Source: Poecilobothrus nobilitatus (taxonomy: Eukaryota > Arthropoda > Insecta > Diptera > Dolichopodidae). From it: 64,000 bases of DNA. The stretch lies in NCBI GenBank assembly GCA_947095535.1, contig OX352774.1, forward strand, positions 232,773,825-232,837,824, read 5' to 3'. A program made the translations under genes and the position numbers. The notes beneath the pieces were generated by a model. The model was not told the origin of the DNA. It worked only from the letters and a program-made list of their open reading frames with translations, and ran no database searches. This document shows, in pieces, positions 48,544 through 60,112 of this stretch (positions are counted from its first letter, which is position 1; each line of letters begins with the position of its first letter).

Positions 48544-48606
48544 CTTACACCTTTCCGTTTTGTAGTTTTTTTGTACATACAACTTACACCTTTCCGTTTT
48601 GTAGTT
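48544..48606 (+). repeat. Short direct duplication, 39-bp period
   Basis: CTTACACCTTTCCGTTTTGT followed by AGTT occurs at 48544 and again at 48583, identical by eye. It lies in otherwise T-rich sequence. Confidence 0.85.
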
Positions 48607-51600
48607 CTAATCAAATTTTTTTAATAAACTGGATTTTAAATTTGTAGAAACTCAAATTCTAGAATATTGTGAGCCATAGAACTTTTACAATATTACAATT
48701 TCTTATATTTATCTATTAGTACATAGGAACAAAGATATTTCTTTTATTTATTCCGTTTCCAAAGTTTTTTTTCTATTTTGTTATTTGTATTGTTTTTCTT
48801 AATAGGAATTTTAGATTTTTTCCCTTTGAATGATTGTTTTTGTTGTTTTAATGTCCCATAATAATATATGGTATGAGATATACTTTTGAGGTATCTTTTG
48901 AGCATGTTGGGAACGTAATTTTATTCCTTAACATAAATTTTTTCTTTATCTTTTTTTGTATAAATTTGTTTGGCTTTTGTTATTCGAAAATTTTGTTTTC
49001 ATTTTTGTTTTTTTTTTTTTTATAATATTTTGTATAAGTTTTAAAGGTGACAAAAAGGAAATTTATAGTTATAATATGTGTGATGAAGGCCAGTCGGTTT
49101 GATCTCGGCTACCCATTTAAATGTATGGTTCTTTAAAGATTTTAACTATATACATATATCGGTATTATATTTTTAACTGTTTAGTTTCTTTTTGCTTTTT
49201 TTTTTTTTATGATCGGTAAACATAAAAATTAAATGAAGGAACAAAACAGGACTTTAATGATCAGGTAGAATAATATAAGTATTTGGGTATAGATGGGTAT
49301 TGTACGGGTATAATATATACGAGAAAATTTTTTGTTTCGTTTAAATTTATTTCCTTATTTTTAGTCTCCTGTTTTGTTTTCTTCTTTAGTTTTTTTTATT
49401 GTTTATTTTGTAACTGCTTTAGTTTTTATCCTACATTTTATTGTGTGTCCTTTTATTTTTAGTTTTTGTTTTTTTTTTCGTAACTGTTTTTGGGTCAAAT
49501 AAAATAAAAAATACTTCTAATATTGATTTATAAAGGTTCTAAACTTAAAGATTTTAGACCCGAAATATATAAAAAGATAAAGAGCTAGAGACTTTTATAA
49601 ATTTTTTTTTTTTTGTAGCTTGAAATTCTAAATTTTCTTTTTTGTATTGCCTTCTTTTTTTTGTTTTAAAAAGCTTTTTAGGCTTTATTTTTTTATTATA
49701 TGCATTTTTCTTGGAACGTATTTATGTATTTGTCAAAAAAAAAATGTTTACTGTTTTAATTTTTTTTTTTATTTTAGGTACTAGGACATTATTAAAACGC
49801 GGAAGAAAAAGAAAGTAAATTGTTGGACGAACTAGCTTTTCTTTTGACTGGTTGTTTTTCTAATGAAAATTTAGTAGGTATGGCAAGAAATATTTCTGTT
49901 ATAAGAGACATTAAATACTTTTCTGCCTTAAAAATTAGAAATATTTCTGATTTTATAATCAGCCTATTAGTTTTTTTAATATTTCCCAAAAAATAAATGA
50001 ATCATCTGCAAAAAATTATTTTGATAAAATAACTAAATAATGAAGCATAATTTCTTTCTTAATTTTCTATTTTGGAAGGAAAATAGTGTATCTTAACGAT
50101 TAATCCCTTTTGTGATCTGATATATAAATTCAATGAATACATATATAATATTTTTTGCACTTTGTCCATTTCTACAAGGAGCAAAATGGATTCACAAAGT
50201 CACGAATTACTTATTTTAATATCCCCTTGATAGTTATAGATTTTTACTTACTAAACCTACTTCCGTATTTCGTGAATATAAATATATGAAACCACTAGCA
50301 ACTAAATGAACTTGGAAGTTGTGATAGAAAAGAGTCACATAAAGTTGTGACAGGTCAACTGTAACAAAAACAGGTCAACTGTACCAAATCTTATTATAAA
50401 TATTAGCTCATTTTTGAACCAGATTCTAGCTTATTATTGAACTAGGTACCTATAAGGATTAGATTCTTCTTTTTGGAAACTAAGTTAATTTTACGTTGTC
50501 ATAATATTCTTTTTATGTTCAGAGATAATAAGGTTGTGTTTTAAATTTAAAGGAAAATTTAGAAAAGAAAATATCTTATAGGAACTGAACATTTTTTTTT
50601 TGTAATTTAATATTTTATTTCGGTTTTCTAAGAAATAATATAAAATGTTTAAAGAACATGAAAAAAATAAATATTTGAAAATTTAAAAAAACTGGACTCC
50701 TAAAAACTTTCCTTATAAAAATTAACATTTAAAATGAATTTTGTAGCTAAAAATATATTACTTTTTTTTTTATGGGATTAGATGATTAGATGGAATGGAT
50801 CCTATATTGAATTTTTAGAATTTTTATGTATTTTTCAAAATTTTTTATAGGTAAAGAATTTTTATAATGTATGGTATTCTATCAAATTGAATTGACATCA
50901 AAAATATATTTATTTATAGATTTTTCACCGAAAAAAAAAAAAAAACCCAAAAATTTTATTTTAAAATTTACCAAAAAAAAAACTAGATACTTTAATTATT
51001 ACAAATAAATTCTACTTAAAATTATCTCAAATAACATTTATTTATTCAAATTAAGTTTTAAATTCTTTAAAAGAAAAAAATATTGATTTTTGTAGATAAA
51101 TAAATATTTTAGTTACCAAAATAGAAATTTTATGACTTTTACCTATGAATGAGTACAATCTCAGACAAGTCACATAATTGTCTTTAAGAAAAATATTTGA
51201 ACTATACAAAAAAATTTATAACATAATATTTATTGCGTGTAAAATGTTATAATTTTAAATAATATTGTCTATTTGATAACTTGTTAGTATAGGTTTTGTA
51301 CAAAAACTTCATAAATCACTATCTTTTATTTTAATCTTTAACATTTTTTATCACTTTTTGCCAAAGATTTCTTTTTTTTTTGTTTTTCACTGAGGAAGAT
51401 GGGAATTTTCCAAAGATATCAAAAATACCCCCTCGTAGTGTCAGATGTTTACGAACTAAACCCACCATTTTCTTTAGTCAATATAATAGGATGAAACTTC
51501 TAGATGCTAAGACAGTACATTGAACTAAGGAACAGTGATAGAAAAAGATAGAATAAGGATTCTGAAATTTTGGATTAGAAAGTCGAACTGTAAGGGAACA

Positions 51601-51744
51601 ACAAATTCGCCTAGTATTATTACAATTGTGCTATCAGTAACGAAGGCATCAAGCAGTTTTTTTATAACATTTTCCTGAACGAGGCAATAATTGAAGGCAA
51701 AAAGGAATTTTATGAAACAACTTTAGTATCAATTATTATTAATA
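48607..51744. other. T-rich (plus-strand) stretch, nothing recognised
   Basis: From about 48700 to 49760 the plus strand is strongly T-rich with few A runs, the opposite bias to 22.4-23.5 kb. ACAGGTCAACTGTA is duplicated at about 50350 and 50369. No gene or element is supported. Confidence 0.5.
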
Positions 51745-51835
51745 TTAGTCTGACTGGCGTTTGAACCCAAACCCTTTCATTTAAAATTCCAGCGACTTCA
51801 TCAATGCGTCATGAGTCTGAATGTTCTTAATGTTC
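51745..51835 (-). mobile_element. Possible tRNA-like SINE fragment (minus strand)
   Basis: On the minus strand, GGGTTTGGGTTCAAACGCC (complement of about 51755-51773) is close to a tRNA T-arm/B-box. It lies about 45 bases downstream of an A-box-like GACGCATTGATGAAGTCGCTGG. A single copy and a weak A-box limit confidence. It does not match families A or B. Confidence 0.35.
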
Positions 51836-53651
51836 TGCTAAAAACTGAACATAGCGTAATACTAGCTTATATTAGATGACGCGATAATTTGTTAGAAATT
51901 GACTACTGACTACTCAAATGGTTTAAAACCTACAAGTAGATGCTTAAAAATAAATCAAGGCTAAGAAATGTATAGTTTTTAAAGATTTTTTATTTATATT
52001 TCGATTATATATTCAATGTTAAAGTTGTTAATTGAACCCATTCAATTATCGTCTTACTAAAAATAATACGAAGATAAAAGATCATCAAAATGGCAGACAA
52101 TATTTTACTCAATGTGGCACCAATAAACACCATAAAAGAATATGCAGCTCAGTATATCATAAATTATGTACAAACTTAATGTATTTTTCACAGTTGTTTT
52201 TTATTTTTTCAAAAGTAATCCTTTGGAATTTAAAGACCAATTTTATTTAATTAAAGAAATTTATAAAAATAATATTTATATACAGAATATAAAATAGATA
52301 AAAACCACATAAAATTTTCAAAGTCCTGGACAAAAGAGAAAAGATTAGAACCAAAGACAAAATAAGGACATTGTCTTTTATATTGTTTTTATTTTTATGT
52401 TTTTTTTTCTTTTTTTATAAAAGAATTTTTAAAACAATTAAGTTTCCCCACAATCTTTAAAAAATTTTTTTTTTTTTCCTTTCTTTGGTTAACTTATTAT
52501 TTATTAAATGTATAAATAAATAATTAACTTAATATATATTTGTTTTGTTTTTTTGTACCTAATTTACATGCAACCCAGCATACAACAATTATAATTAATT
52601 ATCTGTAGATTTTAAAATATCAAAAAATGGAACATTAAGAATCCATTTTCTTTATTTTTTTTTGTTATTATATGTCCTTTTTTTTTAGTTTTTAAGTACA
52701 TAAATAATTCTATTTTCTGATTATTTATTCTAAGGGAATGAATGTATTTCATTCTTATTTTTGTCTTTAGATATATCTATAGATAGATACTTTATTGAAT
52801 GTATGCATAATAAGTATTAGATAATTTATGTACAGATTAGGTTAAAAAAAAAAAAGAAGAAAATTATTTCTTATGATAATTTTATGACATTACCAAACCA
52901 ATACATATAAACAAAATATTATATAAATTTTTATTTCAATTAAGAGAGTTTTTTTTTATATCTATAGGTATACCTTATAAAATAAAGCGGAGGTTATGAG
53001 TGTTCAAAAATTTTATTTTATGTAATTTATTTTTTCTCTTTGGTTAAGAATGGCTAAGCAAGGATTCATTATGTATAGGTATTAATAATTATTGTTAGAC
53101 CTTTTTTTGGAAGGTGTTTTAATACTTCTGCTGTCAATTCATTTAATTAACATCTGGCCCTTTTTTCGACTTAAAAGGTTTAATTTGATCAACAAATTCT
53201 ACAGTGATCGGTGTAAGGAGATTTTTTTTGCCGTCAGACATCATTTTAAATGTAAAGATTTAAGTTTATTTCGTTCAGTCAAAAGATTTCTAATAAAAAG
53301 TATCTTAATGGATATGTTAGAGTTTGCCATTTATGGATGATGATCTTCTAGAATGTTATAATTAATTTATATTATTTTTTATTATTTTACAATCAATTTT
53401 TTCATTATATAGTTTTCTTTCTTGTTCAGCATTTATCTAAACATGCATTTCTTTGGTTTATCGGTTTGGATACATCAATCGGTTAGTCACTTAGCTACTG
53501 ATATCCCTCGAAAGATATGTACAGCTATATCGTTCATTTACAACAAAAATAAAAACGAAATTTAAAACACTTTTCTTTGAATATCGAACTATACCTGCCA
53601 TCATAAAAGCACTTTTTAATAATACAATATGACTAATCAACTATACTCAAA
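51836..53651. other. AT-rich stretch, nothing firmly recognised
   Basis: A 29-codon frame beginning MADNILLNVAPINTIKEYAA at 52091, with an AAAATGG start context, is noted but is too short and unsupported to call. T-rich from 52380 to 52690. The open stretch at 53092-53340 uses a non-ATG start and has no motif. Confidence 0.4.
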
Positions 53652-53938
53652 GTGGATCTGGTGAAGAGGGTGGAGGCGTTCGAACTCTGGTGCTATAGAA
53701 GAATATTAAAAATTAACTGGCAAAATCATATAACCAACGTAGAGGTATCAGGATAGGCTTTCATAAAGAAGTAGTGTATTCTATAAAAAAAAGAAAACTG
53801 AGCTACTTGGATCAAAACGACAAATACAAAATTCTCCAGATAGTCCTCTCGGGTAAAGTACTAGGCAAAAGAAGTAGAGGGAAACAAATAATTGTTCGAT
53901 ACATCGGCTGGAGCTTTTATTCACGTCTCATCACATAG
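53652..53938 (+). mobile_element. Endonuclease/reverse-transcriptase element relic, C-terminal end
   Basis: The frame starting at 53652 encodes VDLVKRVEAFELWCYRRILK and then INWQNHITNVEV. These are the hallmarks of the C-terminal region of insect endonuclease-reverse transcriptase (non-LTR) proteins. After a stop and a frameshift near 53790 the match resumes with KRKLSYLDQNDKYKILQ and VLSGKVLGKRSRGK, ending at TAG 53936-53938. The upstream palm domain is absent. It is a decayed 5'-truncated copy. Confidence 0.85.
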
Positions 53939-54041
53939 AAATGAAATTGACCTACATTGACCTTTAAGCATATTTGTTCACATATCATAAATTTGTCACC
54001 TAACTAAATTGTCACCAAACTAGATTTACCTATATTAAAAA
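53939..54041. other. Short spacer after the relic
   Basis: Contains no recognisable continuation of the retrotransposon and no other signal. Confidence 0.35.
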
Positions 54042-54088
54042 AATACTCTTAAGCAATATCATCCCTGGTTATTTTGCTTAAGAGTATT
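54042..54088. repeat. Perfect 15-bp inverted repeat, 17-base loop
   Basis: AATACTCTTAAGCAA (54042-54056) is exactly complementary in inverse to TTGCTTAAGAGTATT (54074-54088). A small stem-loop with no other context. The arms contain the palindrome CTTAAG. Confidence 0.9.
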
Positions 54089-54742
54089 ATTCACATTTGA
54101 AAGATTTAATTTAATCCAATTTTTTCCACTTTCCACTTTCTGTCTATACATATATAAAAGTATTATAATAGCAGTAAAATAAACCAATACATAAATATAT
54201 TTTGAAATTTAAGCAAATTAAGTAAGTCATTATTATAATCAGGTATAGCTGGGTAAAATTCTTTCATTTATTTTTTGTTTTTTTTTTTTTTTACTATGGT
54301 TTCCGTTATATTTATTTATTTTTATTGTTTTTCTCAACTGTTTTCGTTTTTTTTCTTGTTCAGTACCTATTCTATTCTGTGACATTTAAGAAGCTCCGTT
54401 TTTTTCAAAATCTCATTTGTGGCCAAAATAGAAGAAAATATATAATTTTTTTTTTTTTTTGTTTGGAAAAATCCTTTCTTTTCCAGTTATTTTTAATAAT
54501 TTTTACTTGTTATGCTTTTTTTTTTTTTGTATTTTTATTTTGTTTTTTTTAACATAGTTTAGTACCTACTCAGAATTCAGGAGTAAAGGAAATTCACTAT
54601 CTCATTATTAACAAAAGAAAATTAAAAAGAAGAAATATAACCAAAATAGGAAAACAACAGAAAAATAATATTTGCATATTTTTTAAGCGGTTTTAATATT
54701 CTATACTCTATATTAATTTAAGTAGATATGTACAGATGTATG

Positions 54743-54774
<32 letters not shown>

Positions 54775-57173
54775 TATAGTCATGAATATTAAAATGAAAT
54801 TTTAATTTACCGGTACAAATAATAAAAACTAAGAAGGAATTTTTATTATGAAAATAATTTTTTATTTTTATTGTTTTTGTTGTTTTTTTTTTTTTTGTAT
54901 TTTGTCATTATTTTTAAAGTGAATTATGGTATTTCACCACATAAGAGGATATTCTGCACGTTCCTAGTAGACTTTGGTACAAAAGTTTTAATAACAAACA
55001 CAAAAAAAAAAAAAAAAAAAATTTTTAGGAATAATATTATAATTTTTTTTAAAATTCTACAGGATGTAGGAGGATTAGTCTATTCAAGGTGAAAGTTCAA
55101 AAAAAAGGAAAAATTTTTATCTTCCCTTCCACTTCATTTGTCTTCCGCTTGCGTTTTTTTTTTCTTTTTCTTTTTTTAAGAGATGTAAATAACAAAGAAG
55201 AAAAGTAGATTTATATATGATAACTCTAATTACGAGGACATTCGATCCTATAAAAGAAAACAACAATTAAATTCAAAATTACTATTTCTGGAGTATAACG
55301 TATATATTTTTCTGTTATTATTTTGTGGTTTTTAGAAAATTTTATTAAAATAATATGGAATGTATGTACTTTTACAAATTATGTATGTATGTATATTTAA
55401 AAATTATTTTGAAACTTAAAAAAACAAAAAAAAAAAAATAAAGAATTTTTTAAAGAGAAATTTAAATTCAGTTAAAAGGTGGCGACAAAAGGATAACAGT
55501 TTTATATGCTTACATATACTTATAGTAATTTTATATAAAAACATTTAATTGATATATATACATATACATAAAATGCAATATATATATATATAATCATATA
55601 TAAATGAAATATATAAGAATAATAATGCCTAAATGTGAAGATGATATAGTATTATAATTGGCCGTAAAGATCAACATAATTTGCATAATCCTTTTATTTT
55701 TTTTTATTTTCTTAGTTTTGTTGGTTGTTATTTTTTTTTTTTTCCTTTTATTTTGTTCAAGGAAAAAAATTTTTTTTTTTTTTGTGTCTTTTGTATTAAT
55801 AAATTAATAATATCCTGTTTTTATTGTTCTCCTTGATTATATCGCTTTTAATCATGTCCTTGTTAAAATTTTATTTTTTCTTATTTTTCGAATTTTGGAT
55901 TTGTTATTTTACTCTAGTATATTTTGTATATGTTGATCCTTGAGGTAAGTATTTATATAAGGTTTATGGTTTTTGTTTTTCTAACAAAGGAAAATAATTT
56001 TTGTTTTTTCTTTTTTGTTCACAATTTTTGTATTTTCGAAAAGAAAATCTAATTATGATATTATATATTTATTTTTTTTTTTAACTTGAAAAACTCTTTA
56101 CTTAGCCGCGTACTTAGTCTTGGCAAAAGTTGAAAGTTTAATTTTATTTTTTTTTTTAAATTAAAAAAAAAATAAAGACTTGATTGCAAATAATAAATAA
56201 TTGCTTTTATATGTATAAATATATATTTATATACATATATTTATATATACATATATATATAATATATATATACATATATATAAATAATAGGTAAGTATAT
56301 TTTCGTATTTATATAAATTATATTTCATGAGATAAAAAATGATATAATAATATTTGAAAGGAACGGAAGGAGAAGGAATAGGTTATAATATAATTTTTAA
56401 TGTACCTATGTACTTTACATACGAATTAATAACAATAGAAGGAGTAAAACTATAAAGGATAATTGAGACGATTTATGATATTTTATATTTAGTTAAGTTT
56501 GTTCTATAGATATTTTACAGTTTAGTAATATTTTTATTTTCTTTATTTTTTTTTTGTGGCTTTATTTCTATTTGAAATATTTACTTTTGACTATAGTTGG
56601 ATAATATTCTAAAGCTTTTTTATTTTCGAAAGCAAACATACCAACCTATAAAATAATTTAATTTAAAATGAAATGATATTTAAATGAGAAATAAATATAG
56701 GCAAATTATTTATTAGTTAATAGAATAAGGTAAAAAAACAAAAAAAAAAGAAAAGGATAATAGGAAATTATAATAATAAATATAAATTTTTATCAGATAA
56801 TTTAAGTAGCTATATAATAGTATTAGAATAATTTTTATTCAAATTAAAGCAACCATTACAGATATTTGTACACAAATTTTGTTTGAATACTTATCTAATA
56901 TTATGTACCTACCTATATTAATTTTTTTTTTTCAGACAATTTTATTTTCTTTTTCAGCTCCTTTGAATTCATTTATTAGTATAATATCTTGATATTTTTT
57001 CCTATAAGAAGAATAATTTTGAATATTTAATTTTTATCTTTGGGTTTTATATGTAAATATGGATTAATTAATATAATAATTTGGTTCATTTTTTTTTTTT
57101 TTTTTGGTAACGGGAAATATCATTATGAAAGAAGCAATAAAAAATACATTATCACTAAACAATCATTACTGTT
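54089..57173. other. T-rich (plus-strand) stretch with TA microsatellites
   Basis: The plus strand is strongly T-biased at 54270-54560 and 55680-56160. Alternating TA/TG tracts lie at 54740-54778 and 56210-56285. The open stretches at 54325-54552 and 54871-55092 are phenylalanine-rich artefacts of the T runs. No gene is supported. Confidence 0.5.
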
Positions 57174-58950
57174 CATGGATGAACATAGGCCTCCTCTATT
57201 TTTTCGATAGATTTTTGTTTTGAGAAATCAGCAACTGATAGTTTATTTTCTTATTTATATCATCACTCTATTATATTGTTGGTCTTCCCCAGTTTCTTCA
57301 ATTTGGATCTATCTATCGTCGTTTTTTTTGGGGTCCATTTATTTTTTGACTGCGCTGCTTATTCACCTTCATATAGCTTTCATTATTTCGTTACAAAATC
57401 CGTTAATTTGGTCCTTGTTTTAATTCATGCATTTAGTATTCTATTTCTTCTAGTGACTTCAGATATATAGCTCTTCCCAATGCTCGTTGTATTACTTTCA
57501 ATTTCTTTATGGAATTTCTGCTCCATGTGCTAGAGTTATAAATACATATAGCTGGAACTGCTAAAGACACATTTTGTCATATTAGATTAAATTTCTATTT
57601 CAAGTTGATTAAAAAATCTCCTTTAAGAGTATCGCAAAGTTTATCAAAGATTCTATGACAGCGTAGGTTTTTTCGGTGAAATATTTCTGGACTGGTTGTA
57701 CGTACTATGCATAGGGCATAGGTATAATTTGCATCCTAATTATTTACATCTGTGTACATGTTCAATTATCATATTTTATATATTTTTAAATTTGTAGTGA
57801 TTACTAGATTAGTAGTGACGTGAAAAAATTATTTAACAAAATTTATATTTAATTATACATTTTTGATAGGGTTTTATAGACCTTTCAGTATTTCTTGGCA
57901 TAATGTCTAAGTTATCGGCAATAAAAACGATATTATCGGAAAATTAGTGTAAATTATTTTGATAGTCACTCTTTATTTTTAGATTTATTACGTTTCAATT
58001 TATATTTTTAAAAGAATAGAATACCAACAATTCGATAAATAACTTTGGAAGTATGATGTTACCTTGTCTAATATTTTTCGTTGTATAGGTATGGTATTTA
58101 TTTCAATAATAGTGTAACATAACGCTCGCTGTTGCTTGTTTATAAAATATTTTCGAATATATTTTTGTTTATCTAGGCTTTATTTAACACTAGTTTAAAG
58201 TTCAAAAAAGTTCCTTTTTATAACTAGTTTAAAGATTTTTGAATTACACGTAGAATCTACAGTATCAAATGCTTTTCGAAACTCTACAAATATTACTACT
58301 AAAGGTTTATTATATTCAGTCGTTAGTAAGAGCTCTTTTAGGCCATCCATCATGTGAAATCTGAAAATTTTCTTGGTCTATATAATATTCAAATTTATCT
58401 TCCATTCTATTTACAAGTATTTTTCTGAAAGTTTATATAAAATTTAATAGCAAACTTATCTAATTTTGCTTAGACAAGTTACTTATCTAAAAACGATCTT
58501 AATTTCCCAGATTTATTACATCATTTTTTAAGTATAGTATAAATCAATCTAGCTAATATCAAACAATCTAGCTAATATTAATCTTCGATTCACTAACCCT
58601 AATCTTATTCTTAAAGTTCCAATTCTATTCTCGCCGAGTGCTGGAGCTCTTTGTACAGTTTTTGTTTTTCAGTTTGTAGATCTGAAGTCTTTTAGCTTTT
58701 ATCAGATTTCTCTGCAATACTTTAATCGTTTTATTATCTTCCGTAATTTCTTTTATTTTTTCTGAATTATATTTTCTAACACCTATGCGTACATCCTTTG
58801 ATGTTTTCTATTATGATACTTGTAAGTTCTTATGATGGGTCCAATTTTCTTTTTTGCCTTTTTCTTCCTATTTCCATTTTGTTTCCTTTCATTTTCTCTA
58901 ACTCTTGTCTTTTTACAATATCGCGTTTGGGTGTTCATCAAGGTAGCTCT
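57174..58950 (-). mobile_element. Non-LTR retrotransposon relic: endonuclease/RT-type polyprotein, reverse transcriptase to 3' end
   Basis: On the minus strand the parts appear in the expected order but in shifting frames. KTIKVLQRNL and IYKLKNKNC (about 58760-58640) are the pre-palm region. KPLVVIFVEFRKAFDTVDS (about 58310-58252) is the first catalytic Asp motif. RQGNIILPKLFIELL (about 58070-58025) follows. DNIVFIADNLDIM (about 57940-57903) is the second catalytic motif. KLKVIQRALGRAIY (about 57510-57470) and WGRPT (about 57290) are the C-terminal region. The element ends at GAGGAGGCCTATGTTCATCC near 57177, a 3' end style familiar from insect elements. The usual ADD box reads ADN, and there are many stops, so it is inactive. 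Plus-strand open stretches at 57220-57470 are shadows. Confidence 0.85.
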
Positions 58951-60056
58951 TATATTATAATAAAAACATTGGTATAAAAATAATAAAAATTAATTAAGAG
59001 TATTCTGTATTATTTAATCAATGTACGATTATTATTCCAATTTAAAATTAAGTACCTACCATTTTTATTTTTGTTTTTTTTTTTGTAAAGGGATAATTAG
59101 GAAATTTTAAAATTTGCGTATTAATTTGGAAATGGCACGATTTTACACGAAAATCTTAATTGGTAAAGGTTTTACAATAATTTGGAATTAAGCCTTTTAT
59201 AATTCAACTTTCATTTTGGTTTTCTTCTTTTTTTTATTGGTTTCTTCGAAAAGGCTTAATAAGTAATTAGTATTGTTTTATTTTGTTTTTATATTTAAGA
59301 ATAGCCTTCAAAGGTATCAAAATAAATTTTTAATTTGTTTTTCTTTTAAAAAACTTTACGGGCAATCAAATTTTATTTAAAAATTCTAAATGTTCTCATG
59401 GTAATGAGACAAAAAGAAAATTGGTTAGAAATTAAATGGCTTTTAAATAATAATGTTGCAAATTTGATTTTTAAATAATTAATATTGTAATATTTAAAAG
59501 GATTTAAAATAAAAAAATAAATCTTAAATAACTTGTTGTGAATATCTCCTCTAAACAATTGTTTCAAGAGATATTAGACTTAAAACATATTTGAATTACT
59601 TAACACATATTTGGAAAATTTTAAATATAAATTTGAAATTAAAACTACAATATTTTCGATGCCCTGAAATAATGCCCCCAGAAATATTGCTGAATCGGCA
59701 TTATTTTCTTTTTAAAGTTAATTCGGTCTTATATCGTTTCCTAAATATCAGTTTGTTATTTTTTTTCGTTTTATATTCAGAACATGTTCTTTGTTCCGTT
59801 ATTCCAAAAAAATGTCTGTGTGGTTTTTTGGAAGTTTTTAAAAATACCTGTCTGGCTGCTTCGGATTGGTTATAAATCAAGGGATATATATTATCATTTC
59901 CAAAAGGGTTAAATAAAACAAATTGTAATAAAGTCAAATCTTGTATGGCAAATTTTGGTTACTATCACAAACCTGTATTACTTTTGACTGTATTTGATTT
60001 GCCTACATTTCATATTATACAAAACTATATTATAACTTTCATTTTAAATTCACTAA
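58951..60056. other. AT-rich stretch, nothing recognised
   Basis: Overlapping opposite-strand open stretches at 59591-59937 are somewhat less biased than their surroundings, but neither has an ATG-based frame with a recognisable domain. Confidence 0.4.
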
Positions 60057-60112
60057 AGTCCCTCCTAATTCCGATGCTCACATATACATATATATAAATA
60101 TTCTGCAAAAAG
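60057..60112 (+). repeat. Fragment related to the 16.13-16.36 kb repeat
   Basis: AGTCCCTCCTAATTC followed about 30 bases later by AAATATTCTGCAAAA matches the order and spacing seen at 16163-16220. Short and diverged. Confidence 0.35.

Noticed and set aside
52091..52180. 29-codon frame beginning MADNILLNVAPINTIKEY with a good start context
   Set aside because: Too short, no partner exon or family match recognised; such frames occur by chance.
57220..57470. Two overlapping plus-strand open frames
   Set aside because: They are antisense to the reverse-transcriptase relic, whose C-terminal motifs are clear on the minus strand.
59591..59937. Overlapping opposite-strand frames of 94 and 78 codons
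   Set aside because: Less biased than the surroundings, but neither shows a domain, and the minus-strand one lacks an ATG start.
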